The notes below the pieces were generated by a model. The model ran no database searches and was not told where the DNA came from. It was given only the letters and a program-made list of their open reading frames with translations. 64,000 bases of DNA, from contig NZ_JAOYOD010000001.1 in NCBI RefSeq assembly GCF_025833875.1, positions 1,488,001-1,552,000 on the forward strand. The letters run 5' to 3'. How positions within the stretch are numbered: the stretch's first letter is position 1; each line of letters opens with the position of its first letter. Shown piece by piece: positions 35,840 through 44,389 of the stretch. The DNA comes from Reichenbachiella ulvae. GTDB lineage: Bacteria > Bacteroidota > Bacteroidia > Cytophagales > Cyclobacteriaceae. Position numbers and translations under genes: made by a program.

Positions 35840-37675
35840 ATGAGATTGAAGGTTTGGTTAACTATAATTTTCGTGACTCTGGTAGGAATTCAAGCTACCC
35901 GGGCACAAATAATAGTCAAACCCATCTCTCCCGTTTCATATTCTAATTCATCACAAATTCAGGGAAGAACATTGGCTCAATTGGCCGACACGACGGTTCT
36001 TCCTTTTTGGGATGATTTTTCTACTTCCTCAATAGCACCCAACCCAGCTAAATGGAATCTTTCGGATGGAGTTTATGTCAATGGCAACATGGCTCAAAAT
36101 CCTCCTAGTTTCAATGTGATCAGTTTTGATGGATTGGATAGCAATGGCACACCATATGATAGTGAATCAACCATTCGTCTGCTTGATATTTTAGAATCTC
36201 AAGCCATAGATTTGAGTCAAATTCCTTCTGGTGAAACTGCCGTTTTCAGTTTCTACTTCCAAAGGACAGGGTATGGAGAAAAGCCTGAAGCCAAAGACTC
36301 TCTGAGGGTCCTTTTGAAGAGTATAAATGATGAATGGGTAAGAAACGACGACCTGGTACTAACAGGTACAGGATCCAGAGACATAGAGCCTTTTCAAAGG
36401 ATCAATTTCCCTATCACCCACCCTGACTTGCTTCACGAAGGCTTTCAACTACGATTCGAAAACTATGGCAACCCAACTGGTGGCTTTGACACCTGGCATC
36501 TGGACTATATCCTGGTGGACACATATGATTTGAACATTACTGATTGGGAATCCATAACAGACCATGCGATTTCCAGACAACCTACCTCCATTTTCAAGAG
36601 ATACACCAACATTCCCTTTGATCAATTTTTCAGCTATTCTGATAGTATTTTTACCAACCCAGAATTCGTTTTATATTCTCTTTTCTCTGGTCAAAACAAT
36701 GTTACTTATCTATTATCTGTAACAGACACATTAATGAATTCGCAGTTATTTGAAGTTCCTCAAAACCCAAACCAGTTGCCTTTGGAAGGAATTAATGATT
36801 ACAAATCATACTCTATCAAAGGACTAAATATGGGATTATTTTCAGGTTTAGAGAATAGGGATTCTTTGTTCTTAGAGTCAAAAATCTCCTATTTATCAAG
36901 TAATAACCAACCACCATACCTAATTAATGACACGTCACGAATGTATCTTAATATCCACGAAACCCTCTCCTACGACGATGGCTCAGCAGAGTATGCAGGT
37001 GGACTTAATCAAAGCGGCGGAGAAATTGCCATCCAGTACACCTTACCAACCCAAGACACCCTGACACACGTTGACATTTACTTCCCTCGGTTCCTTCCGG
37101 TACCAACAAATAAAACTTTGGATTTGATCATCTATGATAATCTATCAGGTGAAACAGGATCTACACTTAGGCGAACAGAAATATTCATGTCTTCGAGCGA
37201 TGCGATCAATAGATTCACAAGGTATGAACTCAGTCGACCTGTTGTTCTTCCTCAGGGAGACTTTTTCATTTCTTTAAAACAAGCCACCAATGACTACATT
37301 CCTTATGGGTTAGATAAGAATACTAATAACTGGGACCGCATATTTTTCAAGCCTGATGAAACATGGATACAAAATACAGCGGAACAAGTTTCTGGCTCAT
37401 TTATGATCCGCGCGATTTTTGCAGACAATGATTATGAAGTGCTAGCTTCCAGCTCACTTGATGAGTCAATTCACATTTATCCAAATCCTGCCAATCAAAT
37501 CATTAACATCAAAGGGGATTTTGATCACCTTCTATTGATAGACTTATCGGGTCAAATATTGATAGAAAGTACCGATTCCCAAATCAACGTGAGTCAACTA
37601 AGGAACGGCATTTATCTTCTTAAGATCAACAGCAAAGGGAAAGTGATCACCCAAAAATTGGTGATCAATCATTGA
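35840..37675 (+). CDS. Secreted protein with T9SS type A sorting domain
   Basis: 611 residues from ATG 35840 (MRLKVWLTIIFVTLVGIQ); an earlier ATG at 35822 lies inside the PASTA gene. Signal peptide ends at ATRAQ. No catalytic motif is recognised; the body has jelly-roll-like stretches (PFWDDFSTSSIAPNPAKWNL, HLDYILVDTYDL) typical of adhesive surface proteins. The C-terminal sorting domain runs from IHIYPNPANQIINIKG to KVITQKLVINH. The stop abuts the convergent nspC stop with no gap. Confidence 0.85.
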   Translation: MRLKVWLTIIFVTLVGIQATRAQIIVKPISPVSYSNSSQIQGRTLAQLADTTVLPFWDDFSTSSIAPNPAKWNLSDGVYVNGNMAQNPPSFNVISFDGLDSNGTPYDSESTIRLLDILESQAIDLSQIPSGETAVFSFYFQRTGYGEKPEAKDSLRVLLKSINDEWVRNDDLVLTGTGSRDIEPFQRINFPITHPDLLHEGFQLRFENYGNPTGGFDTWHLDYILVDTYDLNITDWESITDHAISRQPTSIFKRYTNIPFDQFFSYSDSIFTNPEFVLYSLFSGQNNVTYLLSVTDTLMNSQLFEVPQNPNQLPLEGINDYKSYSIKGLNMGLFSGLENRDSLFLESKISYLSSNNQPPYLINDTSRMYLNIHETLSYDDGSAEYAGGLNQSGGEIAIQYTLPTQDTLTHVDIYFPRFLPVPTNKTLDLIIYDNLSGETGSTLRRTEIFMSSSDAINRFTRYELSRPVVLPQGDFFISLKQATNDYIPYGLDKNTNNWDRIFFKPDETWIQNTAEQVSGSFMIRAIFADNDYEVLASSSLDESIHIYPNPANQIINIKGDFDHLLLIDLSGQILIESTDSQINVSQLRNGIYLLKINSKGKVITQKLVINH

Positions 37676-38809
37676 TCAGGACAATCGATTTTTAAAGTCC
37701 TCGTAACCAAACTCTCGCCAAAGCTCAAAGCTCCCATCTAATTGGATGACACCTATGCCTGGATGACCGATCCCATTGAAAGTTGAGGTCTTCACCATCG
37801 TATAATGCATCATATCCAGAAAGGTAATTGAGTCGCCCGGTTTCAGTTCTTGATCAAACCCATAAGACTCCATAAAATCACCAGCAAGGCAGCTTACACC
37901 TCCCATGCGGTAAGCAATCTGCCCTTCTTCTAACTTCTCATTTCCCTCTTCGATTTTGGGTCTATAGGGCATCTCCAGGCAATCTGGCATGTGACAAGTA
38001 AAGGAAGCATCAATGATTGCCGTCTTTTGTCCTTTGCGATCTACCACGTCCAGAACTGTCGTTTTCAGATAACCCGTTTGCCAGGCAAAGGCACTACCTG
38101 GTTCCAGAATGATATGAAGATCATGTTTCTCTTTAAAGGCCTTTAATACTTGAATCAGGTGCTCGACATCATAACCACTTCGAGTCATCAAATGTCCCCC
38201 TCCCAGGTTCAACCATTTGATTTGTGGGAGCCATTGCCCAAACTTCTCTTCTATGGCCTTCAGCACTTCTTCTAAGGCATAAGAATCACTCTCACAAAGC
38301 ACATGCGAGTGAAACCCTTCTACGCCATCAGGCAAGCCCTCCTTTAGCTCTTCGACTCCCACCCCAAGTCTTGAGTGCGGAGACGCTGGATTGTATAAGG
38401 CAGTTTCTACATCTGACTGTTCAGGGTTGATCCTAAGGCCCACAGACACACCCTGCTTTGCCACTTGATCTTTGTACTTTGATAATTGGCTTAGTGAGTT
38501 GAAAGTAAGATGAGAGGAGCCTGCAATGATCTGGTTCAGTTCACCCTCCTTATAAGCCACACAGTAGGTATGAGCTTTTGCATTCATGTGCTCATTACAG
38601 AGCTGAAGTTCGTGTAAGGAACTCGCTGTAGCCCCATGAATGTATTCTCTGATAATCGGAAAGGCCTTCCACATGGCGAACCCTTTGAAGGCGAGAATAA
38701 TCTCTGCGCCTGATTCGCGGCTTACCTTAGAGATCAATTCCAGATTTTGGCGAAGCTTGGCCTCCTCCAGGACAAAACATGGAGAAGGCATATTTGTTTT
38801 TTCACTCAT
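37676..38809 (-). CDS. nspC: Carboxynorspermidine decarboxylase
   Basis: 377 residues, PLP enzyme of the alanine-racemase fold (fold III). PLP lysine K42 in ILAFKGFAMW; LNLGGGHLMTRSGYD binds the cofactor phosphate; CLAGDFMESYGF and the C-terminal DMMHYTMVKTSTFNG complete the dimer active site. It decarboxylates carboxynorspermidine or carboxyspermidine to the free polyamine. Translationally coupled to the dehydrogenase gene upstream (1-base overlap). Confidence 0.92.
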   Translation of the reverse strand: MSEKTNMPSPCFVLEEAKLRQNLELISKVSRESGAEIILAFKGFAMWKAFPIIREYIHGATASSLHELQLCNEHMNAKAHTYCVAYKEGELNQIIAGSSHLTFNSLSQLSKYKDQVAKQGVSVGLRINPEQSDVETALYNPASPHSRLGVGVEELKEGLPDGVEGFHSHVLCESDSYALEEVLKAIEEKFGQWLPQIKWLNLGGGHLMTRSGYDVEHLIQVLKAFKEKHDLHIILEPGSAFAWQTGYLKTTVLDVVDRKGQKTAIIDASFTCHMPDCLEMPYRPKIEEGNEKLEEGQIAYRMGGVSCLAGDFMESYGFDQELKPGDSITFLDMMHYTMVKTSTFNGIGHPGIGVIQLDGSFELWREFGYEDFKNRLS

Positions 38810-40014
38810 TAATTCAATTCCAAATCAATGTCATGTTGCTCAACCCATGGCAGCCCTTGAGTCATCAATTGCTCCATGAATGGGTCTGGATTGAACTCTT
38901 CCACATTGAATACGCCAGCACCAGTCCATTTCTTTGTTAATAGCATCATAGCACCAATCATAGCTGGTACACCCGTCGTATAAGAAACACCCTGTGCGCC
39001 CGTTTCGTCAAATGCATCCTGATGTTTGCAGTTGTTGTAGACATAATAGGTTTTTTCCTTTCCGTCTTTCAACCCTTTGATTCTACAACCAATAGAGGTT
39101 TCACCCACGTAGTTGTCCCCCAGACTTCCTGGGTCTGGCAATACAGCCTTCAAAAACTGCAAAGGAACGATCTGCTTACCCTCAAAATCAATCGGCTCGA
39201 TACTCGCCATACCAATGTTTTGAATTACTCTTAAATGAGTCAGGTATTCATCACCAAAAGTCATCCAGAAACGCGCTCTTTTCAAGGATGGGAAATTTTT
39301 CACCAAAGACTCTAGTTCTTCGTGATAGATCACATAACTCGCTCTGGCTCCAATATTAGGATAGTTAAGATCCTTTCTTATTTCGTGTGGCGCAGTTTCT
39401 ACCCAATCACCATTTTCCCAGTAGCGCCCCTTTTGAGTTACTTCTCTTATGTTGATTTCTGGATTGAAATTGGTCGCAAATGCTTTACCATGATCTCCTC
39501 CATTGCAATCCACGATATCCAAATAGTGAATCTCATCAAAGTGATGCTTAGCTGCATAAGCAGTATAAATACTAGTTACTCCAGGATCAAACCCACAACC
39601 CAAAACAGCAGTCAATCCAGCTTCTTTGAATTTGTCTTGATAGGCCCATTGCCAGCTATATTCAAATTTCGCCTCGTCCAGCGGCTCATAGTTGGCGGTG
39701 TCTAAATAATGAACACCCGTTTCTAAACAGGCATCCATGATGGTAAGATCCTGATAAGGCAACGCTACATTGATGACCATCTCTGGTTTCACTTTGTTGA
39801 TCAAGGCAACAAGTTCTGGAACATTGTCCGCATCCACTTGAGCGGTAGTCATTTCAAATCCCAACTGGTCTTTGATATCCTTAGCGATAACATCACATTT
39901 GGACTGGGTACGACTCGCGAGACAAATCTCAGAAAACACTTCGTTGTTTTGTGCACATTTGTAAGCCACCACTCGGCCTACACCTCCTGCACCTATGATT
40001 AATACTTTGGACAT
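38809..40014 (-). CDS. Carboxynorspermidine synthase (saccharopine-dehydrogenase family)
   Basis: 401 residues. The Rossmann loop IIGAGGVGRVVAYKCA opens the chain; GCGFDPGVTSIYTAYAAKH and DIVDCNGGDHG mark this family against lysine saccharopine dehydrogenases. It condenses aspartate semialdehyde with diaminopropane or putrescine, giving carboxynorspermidine or carboxyspermidine, the substrate of NspC. Together they give spermidine without S-adenosylmethionine decarboxylase. Confidence 0.9.
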   Translation of the reverse strand: MSKVLIIGAGGVGRVVAYKCAQNNEVFSEICLASRTQSKCDVIAKDIKDQLGFEMTTAQVDADNVPELVALINKVKPEMVINVALPYQDLTIMDACLETGVHYLDTANYEPLDEAKFEYSWQWAYQDKFKEAGLTAVLGCGFDPGVTSIYTAYAAKHHFDEIHYLDIVDCNGGDHGKAFATNFNPEINIREVTQKGRYWENGDWVETAPHEIRKDLNYPNIGARASYVIYHEELESLVKNFPSLKRARFWMTFGDEYLTHLRVIQNIGMASIEPIDFEGKQIVPLQFLKAVLPDPGSLGDNYVGETSIGCRIKGLKDGKEKTYYVYNNCKHQDAFDETGAQGVSYTTGVPAMIGAMMLLTKKWTGAGVFNVEEFNPDPFMEQLMTQGLPWVEQHDIDLELN

Positions 40015-40034
40015 TTTGGTTATTTAATTTTAAA

Positions 40035-40068
40035 CAAAGCTACTGAATGGATGTCTTGAATAACAAAA
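40035..40068 (-). promoter_or_regulatory. Bacteroidota-type promoter of the polyamine operon
   Basis: Minus strand: -33 TTTTG (40064-40068), 21 bases, then a perfect -7 TAGCTTTG (40035-40042). The start codon at 40014 lies about 20 bases further on. Confidence 0.6.
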
Positions 40069-40165
40069 CTCAAATCTTTTTTATTTCACATGACTACCAA
40101 CTATTGAATGTTGTCTAGGATTTAGTTAACTTAAACTAATAATCAAGATCTTAATCTGGAAAACT

Positions 40166-40777
40166 ATGTACAAACACTCATTCTTCGCAACCCTTCTTGT
40201 ATGTATCACCTTGTTTTTTTCTTGTTCCAGCCAAAGAGACTTTGTCATCGAATCGGATTATAGCTACAACGGTCGATTCAAAAAATACAAAACCTTTGAC
40301 TTCATTGCCATGTCAGAAAATGACTCATTGGTACACAAGCAATTAATTGAAGAAACCATCGCGTCTAGAATGCACGCCCAAGGCTATCGCTACAGCACTG
40401 ACAAACCTGATCTGCTTATAACCTATAAGATCTTCGTTGAGAATTTTGATATGAAAGGTTACTCACAACCCAGTTTTGATAGATGGGTAGCAGAGAACTG
40501 GAGTGAAAAACTACTGGTAGATGACAAATTGGTCAATGATGGTTCCGCAGACATCACAGCTGAATACAACGATCAAAAATTCGCTATGTATGATGGTACT
40601 ATGTTGGTTTCCTTTTTTGACAGAAAAAGAAGAAGAACAGTATGGCAAGGCTATGCGTCAGGAGTTTTTGCTCAGGGCGATGACACTTCTGAAAGAAGCG
40701 TAAAGATTGCAACCGCTAAGATATTCAGAGAATTTAGAATTGTAGCTAATGGCTACATAATCAAAAAAGACGTTTAA
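40166..40777 (+). CDS. DUF4136 lipoprotein
   Basis: 203 residues. Signal sequence with lipobox LFFSCSSQRD, then a DUF4136 domain: SDYSYNGRFKKYKTFDFIAM, ITYKIFVENFDM and MLVSFFDRKRRRTVWQGYASG. The domain is common in outer-membrane lipoproteins of unknown role. Single gene ending in a bidirectional terminator shared with bcp. Confidence 0.87.
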   Translation: MYKHSFFATLLVCITLFFSCSSQRDFVIESDYSYNGRFKKYKTFDFIAMSENDSLVHKQLIEETIASRMHAQGYRYSTDKPDLLITYKIFVENFDMKGYSQPSFDRWVAENWSEKLLVDDKLVNDGSADITAEYNDQKFAMYDGTMLVSFFDRKRRRTVWQGYASGVFAQGDDTSERSVKIATAKIFREFRIVANGYIIKKDV

Positions 40778-40797
40778 TTTCTGTCCATAAACGCAAT

Positions 40798-40828
40798 AAA
40801 AAAAGCCTCCAGAACTGGAGGCTTTTTT
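40798..40828. terminator. Bidirectional terminator between DUF4136 and bcp
   Basis: GCCTCCA (40805-40811) pairs with TGGAGGC (40816-40822) around GAAC, with a 7-base A-run on the left and a 6-base T-run on the right, so it fits both converging genes. Confidence 0.9.
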
Positions 40829-41276
40829 ATTTCAGTATCTGAGCACTATGCTCTTTGGTTTTCACCTTTGAGATAATCTCTTCTATCTTCCCATTTTCAT
40901 CGATTACAAATGTAGTTCGAAAAGTTCCCATGTACTTTCTACCATACATCTGCTTTTCTCCCCATGTTCCGAACATTTCATGAACCTTCTTATCTGTATC
41001 TGCGATCAGGTCAAATGGCAATTCATACTTATCAATAAACTTCTGATGTGATTTTTCACTATCAGTACTCACTCCCAAGACCTCATAGCCCTGATCTAAC
41101 AACGCCTTATAATTATCCCTGAGATCACAGGACTCTGCTGTGCAGCCCGGTGTGTTATCCTTTGGGTAAAAATACAAAACCAGCTTTTTCCCAGCGAAAT
41201 CTGAAAGTTTAACGGTCTCTCCTTTTTGGTTTACTCCTTCGAATTGGGGAGCATCTGCTCCTACTTCTAAACTCAT
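40827..41276 (-). CDS. bcp: Peroxiredoxin (thioredoxin-dependent thiol peroxidase, Bcp/PrxQ)
   Basis: 149 residues. Peroxidatic C45 and resolving C50 in TPGCTAESCDLRDNY, five residues apart as in PrxQ. Reduces hydrogen and organic peroxides, then is recycled by thioredoxin. It starts 1 base after the stop of the REC-CRP regulator gene, so it may be transcribed with the kinase and regulator: oxidative defence coupled to the oxygen-related circuit. Confidence 0.94.
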   Translation of the reverse strand: MSLEVGADAPQFEGVNQKGETVKLSDFAGKKLVLYFYPKDNTPGCTAESCDLRDNYKALLDQGYEVLGVSTDSEKSHQKFIDKYELPFDLIADTDKKVHEMFGTWGEKQMYGRKYMGTFRTTFVIDENGKIEEIISKVKTKEHSAQILK

Positions 41277-41277
41277 A

Positions 41278-42336
41278 TTAAAATCCTCTTGAAATGATGG
41301 TACTTAATTCTTCAGCATTCAACAACTTGATTTTGTTGTGCTGAATTTCTATTAATCCCTCGTTCTTAAAGTCCGACAATGTACGAATCACAGACTCAGG
41401 TGAGGTCCCTACAATATTAGACAAATCCTCCCTCGAGATAGAAAAAGACACGGTTTGTTCCCCAAAATTCTTCTTAACCGACAAAAGTGCTTCTGCCACT
41501 CTCTGCCTTACAGAATTGTAAGCGAGATGCAGCATCTTCTCTTCTATCTCTTTGATGTTATTAGACAAGATCTTGATAAAACTACTTGCAACCGAACGGT
41601 CCTTGTAAATCAATTGAAGAAAATCATCTTTTGGAATAAAATAAGCTTCGACATCTTCTATCGACATAGCACCTTCGCTATGGTCAGATTGGGTAATCAA
41701 ATCGTTGAACCCTAAAAAGGATTCTGGACCAAACAATCCAGTAATCAACTCCTTTCCATCCGAGTTGGTTTTATAGGTCTTTACCTTTCCTGATTTGATA
41801 TAGATCAAATGGTTAGGGTAGTCACCTTGATGATAAAGATTCATTTTCTTCTTATAAGCACGGATCTTCTTCTCTTTCGAAAGCTCTTTCAAACTCTCTA
41901 CCTGTTTGGCATCATTGAAGAAATCATCCAGCCCAGAAACGCTGGTCTCATAGTCTTTTTGAATCTGACGACTCCTATTGATTCTGGCCTCCACAGCATC
42001 CAGCAACTCAATATCGTCATATGGTTTGGTCAAATAGTCATCAGCTCCCAGATTCATCCCCTTTCTCATATCAGCTTTTTCTGCTTTGGCTGTTAGGAAG
42101 ATGAATGGAATGTGGGAAGTTTCCGGATTCTTCATCACTATATGAAGCACTCCATACCCATCCAATCCTGGCATCATGATATCACAGATGATCAGATCAG
42201 GGATATCCTTTCTCAAGGCCTCAATTCCTTCTTTCCCATTGCATGCTGTCCCGACTTCATAACCGGCCAGTTCTAGTATTTCCGCTGTATTCTCACGGAC
42301 GCTATCATTGTCTTCGATCAATAATATTTTTTGCAT
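41278..42336 (-). CDS. Response regulator with CRP/FNR-type output (REC-cNMP-HTH fusion)
   Basis: 352 residues. A receiver domain (1-120) has phospho-acceptor D52 (LIICDIMMPGLDG), T82 and K104. A cyclic-nucleotide-binding-like beta-roll (about 150-270) and a CRP-type winged helix (about 285-345) follow. The recognition helix reads SPESVIRTL: the Glu and Arg match the pair that FNR and CRP use to read the GA of TGA half-sites. There are only two Cys, both in REC, so no FNR-type Fe-S cluster. It fuses the roles of FixJ and FixK. Downstream of its kinase by 3 bases. Confidence 0.92.
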   Translation of the reverse strand: MQKILLIEDNDSVRENTAEILELAGYEVGTACNGKEGIEALRKDIPDLIICDIMMPGLDGYGVLHIVMKNPETSHIPFIFLTAKAEKADMRKGMNLGADDYLTKPYDDIELLDAVEARINRSRQIQKDYETSVSGLDDFFNDAKQVESLKELSKEKKIRAYKKKMNLYHQGDYPNHLIYIKSGKVKTYKTNSDGKELITGLFGPESFLGFNDLITQSDHSEGAMSIEDVEAYFIPKDDFLQLIYKDRSVASSFIKILSNNIKEIEEKMLHLAYNSVRQRVAEALLSVKKNFGEQTVSFSISREDLSNIVGTSPESVIRTLSDFKNEGLIEIQHNKIKLLNAEELSTIISRGF

Positions 42337-42339
42337 CGA

Positions 42340-43587
42340 CTATTTGTTAAGTATGATTGTAAATGTAGACCCTTTACCTTCTACACTTTCGAAGGTGATA
42401 TCTCCATCTAATAATTCAAGATATTTTTTCACAATATTTAATCCAAGACCTGTTCCTTGAATATGGTGGGAATTGTGAGCCCTAAAAAACTTGTCAAACA
42501 AATGTTTTTGATCTCCTTCAGGAATCCCCATTCCCTGATCCTTAATGGCGAGGTATATTTTCTCACCATTATGAGATACGTTCATTTGAATTTCCGATCC
42601 GATATCAGAATACTTGATGGCATTAGACATCAAGTTGGTGATAATTTGTTTGAGTAACTGTGGATCACTTTTGATCATGACCTCACTATCAGGTAACTGA
42701 GATTTTATGGTTTGACCATCTTTGGTTATTGTTTCTAAATCAGAAACCATCTCCTTCAGATATTCATTCAGAGCCAACTCTTTGATTTCAACATGCATTT
42801 TCCCAGCATCGATTTTCTCAAGAGAAAGAAACTCATTCAGAATACTGGTCAACTCAGACACATTGGTTTTAATCCTCTTGATGTGCTTATCTCTCTTCTC
42901 CTGGTCTTCAGTATTGGTATAGCGGGCGATTAAAGAAGCCGAAGACAAAATGGTACTTAATGGCGTTCTGAACTCATGAGAGGCCATAGATACAAAACGG
43001 CTCTTCATTTCGTTCAACTCCTTTTCTTTATTCAATGCCTTTTTGGCTTCATTTTCCGCTTTGATCCTTTCTATGATCTCAGCCTCAAGGTGAATGTTCG
43101 TCTTTTTCAGATCTGTCACTACATCCGCCAGTTCCTTGGTACGTTCATCTACGCGTTGTTCCAACTCAGCTGCATATTGGATCAATTGCTCCTCACTTTT
43201 CTTCAGATCCATCTCTACTTTCTTCCTTATAGAGATATCTATTATATGAGCAATGACTGCTTCTTCTCCATTGATATCGGCTGGATTCAGGCTAATTTCA
43301 ACAGGAAAAGTAGTACCATCTTTTCGCAAGGCTATCAGATCACGCCCTACTCCCATTTGCTTGGTCACGGGGTGTTTGGTATACTCAGATCTCACCTCAT
43401 GATGATATCCACGCTTGTTGATAGGTACAAACTCTTCTACCTTCATACCAAGCATCTCATCCACGCCATAGCCAAACAAATCCTCGCACTGAGGATTCGC
43501 CAATACGACCTTGCCGTGCTGAACTAGTATTATTCCTTCTACACAGGAATAAAATATCTCTCTGTAGGCATCTGCTTTATTTTCCAC
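42340..43587 (-). CDS. PAS histidine kinase with FixL-like residues
   Basis: 415 residues from GTG 43587, chosen because a promoter ends just upstream; a GTG at 43626 would add 13 residues. One PAS domain (about 5-120), a coiled coil, HisKA with H204 in SMASHEFRTPLST, and HATPase_c (DQGMGIPEG, GTGLGLNIV). No membrane helix. In the PAS, His62 and Arg82 are 20 residues apart and lie in H-x6-Y-x9-GxGR, the spacing of the heme ligand His200 and oxygen-switch Arg220 in Bradyrhizobium FixL. Non-heme PAS domains can share this pattern. Partner of the REC-CRP gene. Confidence 0.88.
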   Translation of the reverse strand: MENKADAYREIFYSCVEGIILVQHGKVVLANPQCEDLFGYGVDEMLGMKVEEFVPINKRGYHHEVRSEYTKHPVTKQMGVGRDLIALRKDGTTFPVEISLNPADINGEEAVIAHIIDISIRKKVEMDLKKSEEQLIQYAAELEQRVDERTKELADVVTDLKKTNIHLEAEIIERIKAENEAKKALNKEKELNEMKSRFVSMASHEFRTPLSTILSSASLIARYTNTEDQEKRDKHIKRIKTNVSELTSILNEFLSLEKIDAGKMHVEIKELALNEYLKEMVSDLETITKDGQTIKSQLPDSEVMIKSDPQLLKQIITNLMSNAIKYSDIGSEIQMNVSHNGEKIYLAIKDQGMGIPEGDQKHLFDKFFRAHNSHHIQGTGLGLNIVKKYLELLDGDITFESVEGKGSTFTIILNK

Positions 43588-43607
43588 TATATCAAAATTA
43601 TCCTTGA

Positions 43608-43637
43608 CAAATCTAAAGAAATGCACTTTGGGTCAAA
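43608..43637 (-). promoter_or_regulatory. Promoter of the kinase / REC-CRP operon
   Basis: Minus strand: -33 TTTG (43634-43637), 18-base spacer, perfect -7 TAGATTTG (43608-43615). Transcription would start near 43603, which favours the GTG at 43587 as kinase start. The palindrome at 43638-43649 touches the -33 box. Confidence 0.6.
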
Positions 43638-43649
43638 TGATTTTTATCA
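43638..43649. promoter_or_regulatory. FNR/CRP-like operator 1 (usp1-ccoI-ccoS; also kinase promoter)
   Basis: TGAT-TTTT-ATCA, extended to AATGAT/ATCATT at 43636-43651. The -7 box TATCTTTG for usp1 begins at 43695, 57 bases after the palindrome starts. A downstream element ATGATGGGAGTCCTT (from 43659) is partly shared with operators 2 and 3. Confidence 0.72.
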
Positions 43650-43694
43650 TTATTTCCAATGATGGGAGTCCTTAGCCAACAGAATACGGCCATC

Positions 43695-43702
43695 TATCTT
43701 TG
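43695..43702 (+). promoter_or_regulatory. -7 box of usp1 promoter
   Basis: Perfect TATCTTTG, 22 bases before the usp1 ATG. No TTG at -33; operator 1 upstream may stand in for it. Confidence 0.6.
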
Positions 43703-43724
43703 AACTATAATAAATACTAGACTC

Positions 43725-44351
43725 ATGAAACCGAACTTGCTTAACATATTGGTGCCCACGGATTTTTCGGAAGCTTCGAAAACTGCTGTGCGTTTGGCCA
43801 TCAAATGGTCAGCCGATCTAAAGGCTAAAGTAACCATCGTACATGCCTATAGACTGATAAAAGACAACCAAGGTTCTCAAAATCTGGACCCGCGAGAACT
43901 CAAAGCACAAGTTGAATCAAGATGCAGACAAAAATTTGAAGTACTGCAACAAGAAATTGACTTTTCAAAGGCCTATGAATATAGCTTCAGGTTAGAACTG
44001 GGCTTCATCAATAATAGCATCAAAAATCTTTCAAAAGAATATAAACCTAGTCTGGTATTATATGGCACCAAACCTGAAAGAATGCCTCATAGCTATGACA
44101 ACTTGCTTAAGATCGTAAAAGACAATTCAACAACCATAGCTTTGGTAAACGAGGCATACAATTCTGAAGAGGCCGAAACAATGGGTTGTTTAGAAAAAAG
44201 AAGCATCTTTTGCACTAATACCAAGTTCATAGATAACCCTGAACATCAAACACGTAAAATAGAACGTGCCCATAACAATCTACTATTTATACATTCAGAA
44301 ATGCAGTCACCAAAAGAAATCATCGAACATTTTCAACCTGTGTTTGCATAA
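43725..44351 (+). CDS. Universal stress protein, UspA family
   Basis: 208 residues. The N-terminal Usp fold begins ILVPTDFSEASKTAVRLAI, and LVLYGTKPERMPHS lies where UspA proteins have their nucleotide loop, though the full GxxGxxxxS motif is not present. The second half is degenerate. First gene of the operon under operator 1 and 38 bases before ccoI, so it is probably induced under low oxygen. Confidence 0.85.
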   Translation: MKPNLLNILVPTDFSEASKTAVRLAIKWSADLKAKVTIVHAYRLIKDNQGSQNLDPRELKAQVESRCRQKFEVLQQEIDFSKAYEYSFRLELGFINNSIKNLSKEYKPSLVLYGTKPERMPHSYDNLLKIVKDNSTTIALVNEAYNSEEAETMGCLEKRSIFCTNTKFIDNPEHQTRKIERAHNNLLFIHSEMQSPKEIIEHFQPVFA

Positions 44352-44389
44352 TCGTTAATTTTATCTGAATAGAAAAGTAATATCAATTA

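Noticed and set aside
42976..43527. 183-codon plus-strand frame
   Set aside because: Antisense to the PAS kinase gene; Phe/Leu/Ile-rich translation with no domain.
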